Assembly: GCF_041601295.1 (NCBI RefSeq)
Contig: NZ_JBFIII010000108.1
Coordinates: 1-8,230 of the forward strand
Direction of reading: 5' to 3'
Length of the DNA stretch: 8,230 bases
Source: Immundisolibacter sp.
Lineage (GTDB): Bacteria > Pseudomonadota > Gammaproteobacteria > Immundisolibacterales > Immundisolibacteraceae
In this document: positions 5,763 to 8,230 of the stretch, piece by piece
How the letters are laid out: each line of letters starts with the position of its first letter
Numbering within the stretch: position 1 is the stretch's first letter
Translations under genes and position numbers: made by a program
The notes under the pieces: model-generated
What the model was told of the DNA's origin: nothing
Databases searched by the model: none
Seen by the model: the letters and a program-made list of their open reading frames with translations, nothing else

Positions 5763-5798
5763 CGCGCCCGCGTTTTCCAGCACGAAAACGCGGGCGCG
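5763..5798 (+). terminator. Strong 15-bp hairpin between the CDGSH and acetoacetyl-CoA synthetase genes
   Basis: A perfect inverted repeat of 15 bp (5763-5777 with 5784-5798) encloses the loop CAGCAC. The stem is G-C rich at its base (CGCGCCCGCG) and ends in TTTTC/GAAAA next to the loop. It begins 26 bases after the CDGSH stop and ends 18 bases before the synthetase ATG. The tract after it (GCTGTTTCGG) has only a short T-run, so termination would be imperfect. It could equally act on the leader of the synthetase mRNA. The stem is certain; its role is inferred. Confidence 0.5.
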
Positions 5799-5816
5799 GC
5801 TGTTTCGGAAACCGCC

Positions 5817-7763
5817 ATGAGCCAACTGACCGGCCCCCTGTGGCGGCCGTCCGCGCGTCGCGTCGCCGCTGCCAACCTGACGGCCTTCATCGACCGCTAT
5901 CTGCCAGGCGCTGATTACGCGCGGCTGTACGACTGGTCGGTGGCGGAGCCGGCTGCCTTCTGGGCCGCGGTGTGGACGTTTTGCGGCATCGTCGAGCACG
6001 CGCCGGCGCAGGCGGTCCTCGAACACGCCGAGCGCATGCCGGGGGCGGTGTGGTTTCGCGGCGCCAGGCTCAATTTCGCCGAGAACCTGCTGCGCTACCG
6101 CGATGACCACCCGGCGCTGGTGTTTCGGGACGAGACCGGCGCGCGGCGCGCGTTGAGCTATGCGCAGCTTGCCACCCAGGTCGGCGCCATGACGGCGGCA
6201 CTGCGCAGTTTCGGCGTGCAGCCCGGTGACCGGGTGGCGGGGTATTTGCCGAATATTCCGGAGGCGATGGTCGCCATGCTGGCGGCGGCCAGCCTGGGTG
6301 CCGTGTGGTCGTCCTGTTCGCCTGACTTTGGCGCCCGGGCGGTGCTGGACCGCTTCGGGCAGATTGCGCCCAGGGTGGTGTTCGTCTGCGACGGCTATCA
6401 CTATAACGGGCGCCCGCAGGACCGCCGCGAGGCGGTGGCGCAGATCCTGGCCGGTCTGCCGACGGCCCGGCAGGTGGTGGCGGTTTCTTGCGGGGGCGGC
6501 CGCGTGCAGCAGGCACCGGTGCCGCTGCATGACTGGGATGCGCTGCTTGCCACGCACGAAGGCGCTGAGCCGACGTTCGCGCCGCTGCCCTTTGACCACC
6601 CGCTGTATGTCCTGTACTCGTCCGGCACCACCGGCGTGCCCAAGGGCATCGTGCACGGCGCGGGTGGAACGCTGTTGCAGCACCGTAAGGAACACACGCT
6701 GCATACGGACCTGAAGCGGGCGGACCGGATCATCTACTTCACCACCACCGGCTGGATGATGTGGAACTGGCTGGCCAGTGCCCTGGCCACCGGCTGCACG
6801 CTTATCCTGTACGACGGCGCGCCGTTCGCGACGCCCGGTGCGTTGTTCGACATCGCCGAGCAGGAGGGCGTGACTGTGTTTGGCACCAGTGCCAAATACC
6901 TGGCGGCGGCCGAGAAGGCTGGTCTGAAGCCGGCCCAAACCCATGATCTATCCGCCGTGCATACGGTGTTGTCGACCGGTTCGCCCCTGGCGCCGGAGGG
7001 GTTCGACTACGTCTACCGGGACATCAAGGCCGACGTGCTGCTGTCGTCGGTCAGCGGGGGCACCGATATTTGTGGCTGCTTCATCGCCGGCAACCCCATC
7101 GGCGCGGTTTACCGCGGCGAATTGCAGGCGCGAGCGCTGGGCATGGCGGTACGCGTTTACGACGATGCTGGCCACGAGTTGCTGGCCGGGAAGGGCGAAC
7201 TGGTCTGCGTGCAGCCCTTTCCCAGTACGCCGGTCGGTTTCTGGAACGACCCGCACGGTGCGCGCTATCGGGCGGCTTATTTTGAAAAATTTCCGGGCGT
7301 GTGGTGCCACGGCGATTACGTCGAGTTGACCGGTCGTGGCGGCATGATCGTGCACGGCCGCTCGGACGCCGTGCTCAATCCCGGCGGCGTGCGTATCGGC
7401 ACCGCCGAGTTGTACCGTGAGGTGGAGCGTTTCGCCGAGGTGCAGGAGGCGGTCGCGGTCGGCCACGAAATCGACGACGACGTCGAGGTGGTGCTGTTCC
7501 TGCGCCTGGCGCAGGGGCTGGCGCTCGACGACGCGTTGCGGCAACGCCTGCGCACGGCCATCCGGGTCGAGGTCAGCCCGCGCCACGTGCCGGCCCGGAT
7601 CATCCAGGTGGACGACATCCCGCGCACCATCAGCGGCAAGATCGCGGAACTGGCGGTGCGCGAGGCCATCCACGGCCGGCCGGTAAAGAACCTCGATGCG
7701 CTGGCCAATCCGCAGGCCATCGTGCACTTTCAAGGCTTGTTTGGTGTCCCCGCGGCCGGCTAG
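5817..7763 (+). CDS. aacS: Acetoacetyl-CoA synthetase (acetoacetate-CoA ligase)
   Basis: A 648-residue cytoplasmic adenylate-forming enzyme that turns acetoacetate, ATP and CoA into acetoacetyl-CoA, feeding ketone-body use, polyhydroxybutyrate turnover or products of aromatic and leucine breakdown. The N-terminal region has the acetoacetyl-CoA synthetase cap (PLWRPSARR near residue 8; FWAAVW at 48-53; WFRGARLNFAENLL at 79-92). Then come the ATP-binding loop YSSGTTGVPKG (267-277), TTGWMMWNWL (310-319), SSVSGGTDICGCF (410-422), CHGDY (497-501, Asp500 being the expected ribose ligand), HGRSD (513-517), and the C-terminal ISGKIAELAVR with Lys608 as the expected adenylation lysine. Full length, no breaks. 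The ATG at 5817 gives the expected N-terminus; its ribosome site is weak (GGAA at 5807-5810) and lies close to the strong hairpin at 5763-5798. Acetyl-CoA synthetase is less likely given the cap and the C-terminal region after the lysine. Confidence 0.93.
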   Translation: MSQLTGPLWRPSARRVAAANLTAFIDRYLPGADYARLYDWSVAEPAAFWAAVWTFCGIVEHAPAQAVLEHAERMPGAVWFRGARLNFAENLLRYRDDHPALVFRDETGARRALSYAQLATQVGAMTAALRSFGVQPGDRVAGYLPNIPEAMVAMLAAASLGAVWSSCSPDFGARAVLDRFGQIAPRVVFVCDGYHYNGRPQDRREAVAQILAGLPTARQVVAVSCGGGRVQQAPVPLHDWDALLATHEGAEPTFAPLPFDHPLYVLYSSGTTGVPKGIVHGAGGTLLQHRKEHTLHTDLKRADRIIYFTTTGWMMWNWLASALATGCTLILYDGAPFATPGALFDIAEQEGVTVFGTSAKYLAAAEKAGLKPAQTHDLSAVHTVLSTGSPLAPEGFDYVYRDIKADVLLSSVSGGTDICGCFIAGNPIGAVYRGELQARALGMAVRVYDDAGHELLAGKGELVCVQPFPSTPVGFWNDPHGARYRAAYFEKFPGVWCHGDYVELTGRGGMIVHGRSDAVLNPGGVRIGTAELYREVERFAEVQEAVAVGHEIDDDVEVVLFLRLAQGLALDDALRQRLRTAIRVEVSPRHVPARIIQVDDIPRTISGKIAELAVREAIHGRPVKNLDALANPQAIVHFQGLFGVPAAG

Positions 7764-7791
7764 GGAGGCGCTGAAGTATTCAGTGTTTCCC

Positions 7792-7811
7792 GCAGCGCAC
7801 GGATGCGCTGC
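7792..7811 (+). repeat. Perfect 8-bp inverted repeat downstream of the synthetase
   Basis: GCAGCGCA and TGCGCTGC pair exactly around the loop CGGA, 28 bases after the synthetase stop. It stands two bases before a second hairpin with a T-run, so the two may act together at the 3' end of the mRNA. Confidence 0.5.
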
Positions 7812-7813
7812 CC

Positions 7814-7841
7814 AAAGCAGTGGCTGTAAGCCAGTGCTTTT
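7814..7841 (+). terminator. Likely intrinsic terminator of the acetoacetyl-CoA synthetase gene
   Basis: AGCAGTGGCT and AGCCAGTGCT form a 10-bp stem with one G-G mismatch around the loop GTA; the preceding AA pairs with part of the following T-run. TTTTGTG follows the stem. A stem with a T-run 50 bases after the stop codon on the coding strand fits an intrinsic terminator of moderate strength. Confidence 0.5.
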
Positions 7842-7875
7842 GTGAGCCATCGGAAAACCACGCTTTTGCGATGGC

Positions 7876-7914
7876 GGGCGCTGACAAATCCAGGACGGAT
7901 TTATTCGGCGCTCC
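7876..7914. repeat. Nested inverted repeat
   Basis: An inner perfect stem AAATCC/GGATTT (7886-7891 with 7897-7902) encloses AGGAC. An outer stem GGGCGC with GCGCTCC (7876-7881 with 7908-7914) pairs with a single bulged base. The layout suggests a folded RNA or an intergenic repeat; there is no evidence of a function. Confidence 0.4.
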
Positions 7915-8024
7915 CCCAGGGGCACTGGAACACATTCATCCCGGACTGCTCAAGCGCCAGAATCCGAGAACCATTGAGGCAGGAGGCCGCCGCGCGCTGC
8001 CTCACCTTCAGATGCGCGCCGTCC

Positions 8025-8056
8025 CGGACGAAAGCTGGCCCGCCCGCTTTCGTTCG
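8025..8056. repeat. Inverted repeat, 8 to 11 bp
   Basis: ACGAAAGC (8028-8035) and GCTTTCGT (8046-8053) pair exactly around a 10-base loop; with one G-T pair the stem extends to 11 bp (8025-8056). No T-run follows on either strand. Confidence 0.4.
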
Positions 8057-8063
8057 TCGGTGA

Positions 8064-8084
8064 TCAGCGCAACCAGAGCGCTGA
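8064..8084. repeat. Perfect 7-bp inverted repeat
   Basis: TCAGCGC and GCGCTGA pair exactly around AACCAGA. It begins seven bases after the preceding inverted repeat. It could be an operator-like site or an RNA hairpin; no gene to which it would belong is clear. Confidence 0.3.
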
Positions 8085-8191
8085 GGCGATGGCTGTCAAA
8101 TTGCCGTCACTTGGCCCTGGGAGTCCCGACCGTCGACTCTCTGCTGCTGCTCTCCTCGTCGGCCGTCGTTCGCGACACCTATCAGAGGATT

Positions 8192-8230
8192 ATGGGCAGC
8201 ACGGACAGCGAATCGGCGCTGTCCAACTAC
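8192..8230 (+). CDS. Possible start of a gene running off the right edge
   Basis: From the ATG at 8192 the frame reads MGSTDSESALSNY to the window end, and 11 of the 12 codons after the ATG end in G or C, as in the genes to the left. AGAGGA at 8184-8189 could serve as a ribosome site, but the spacing of two bases is shorter than usual. No family is recognisable in 13 residues, and chance is a real alternative. Confidence 0.18.
   Translation, partial: MGSTDSESALSNY

Larger units (their letters stand above)
7764..8230. other. Gene-poor region with several inverted repeats
   Basis: No open frame here resembles a known protein. The stretch holds at least five inverted repeats: 7792-7811, 7814-7840, a nested pair within 7876-7914, 8025-8056 and 8064-8084. 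One forward frame is free of stops from 7775 to the window edge (152 codons, with ATGs at 7871, 8012 and 8192), but it runs through the terminator-like hairpin. Its ATGs at 7871 and 8012 lack a ribosome site, and its codon choice is mixed. It is therefore listed as uncertain rather than as a gene. The region could hold an intergenic repeat element, a small RNA or the leader of a gene to the right. Confidence 0.5.

Noticed and set aside
5592..6944. 450-codon minus-strand open frame opposite the CDGSH gene and the synthetase
   Set aside because: It spans two supported genes and the strong hairpin between them, and its residues (Arg, His and Gln rich) are typical of an antisense artefact.
6948..7925. 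325-codon minus-strand open frame covering the synthetase 3' end and the tail region
   Set aside because: Mostly antisense to the synthetase. Its first 50 or so codons lie in the gene-poor tail and cross two hairpins; no domain is recognised.
7842..8063. 73-codon plus-strand open frame in the tail
   Set aside because: No ribosome site, no hydrophobic or domain pattern, mixed codon use, and it overlaps several inverted repeats.
7871..8230. Possible 120-codon partial gene starting at the ATG at 7871
   Set aside because: No ribosome site before this ATG and no similarity I recognise. The frame is already open from 7775 through a terminator-like hairpin, so the openness alone is weak evidence. 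Only the late ATG at 8192 is kept, as a low-confidence entry.
1..8230. CRISPR array, tRNA or rRNA gene, insertion sequence or integrase
   Set aside because: I saw no regularly spaced repeats, cloverleaf-like sequence, ribosomal signature, transposase or integrase motif, or terminal inverted repeats around a gene.

Overview
The window is a high-GC bacterial chromosome segment. Its gene set suggests a proteobacterium, most likely gamma or beta. The evidence is a DusA-type tRNA-dihydrouridine synthase, an AroF/G/H-type DAHP synthase and an acetoacetyl-CoA synthetase, all with strongly GC-biased third positions. No species can be named from the sequence alone.

Layout, left to right. (1) The 3' end of a class I DAHP synthase gene (+), whose stop codon lies inside a perfect 20-bp palindrome. 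(2) A gap of about 117 bp with imperfect direct repeats and a weak promoter-like pair. (3) A two-gene (+) unit: an HpaB-family FADH2-dependent monooxygenase, then an acyl-CoA-dehydrogenase-fold (HsaA / HPAH-C2-like) flavin monooxygenase, separated by a 78-bp leader holding a GNRA-capped hairpin. (4) Convergent to these, and only 31 bp away, a divergent PdxA-like dehydrogenase (-) and behind it dusA (-). (5) Divergent from dusA, a 78-residue protein with two CDGSH iron-sulfur motifs (+). (6) A strong 15-bp hairpin, then a full-length acetoacetyl-CoA synthetase (+). (7) A final 467 bp without a convincing gene but rich in inverted repeats, including a likely terminator for the synthetase.

The most interesting part is roughly 245-4185. 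Two flavin-dependent monooxygenases of unrelated folds sit in tandem beside a PdxA-family protein. That protein keeps its metal-binding histidines but appears to have lost most of the residues that hold the phosphorylated substrate in vitamin B6 synthesis. Together they look like a small catabolic or tailoring cassette for an aromatic, polycyclic or acyl substrate, with two oxygenations and one metal-dependent dehydrogenation or decarboxylation. The substrate is unknown, and no flavin reductase is visible in the window. Acetoacetyl-CoA synthetase could return acetoacetate released by such catabolism to central metabolism, but it is separated by housekeeping genes and may be unrelated. DAHP synthase, DusA and the CDGSH protein look like ordinary chromosomal neighbours.
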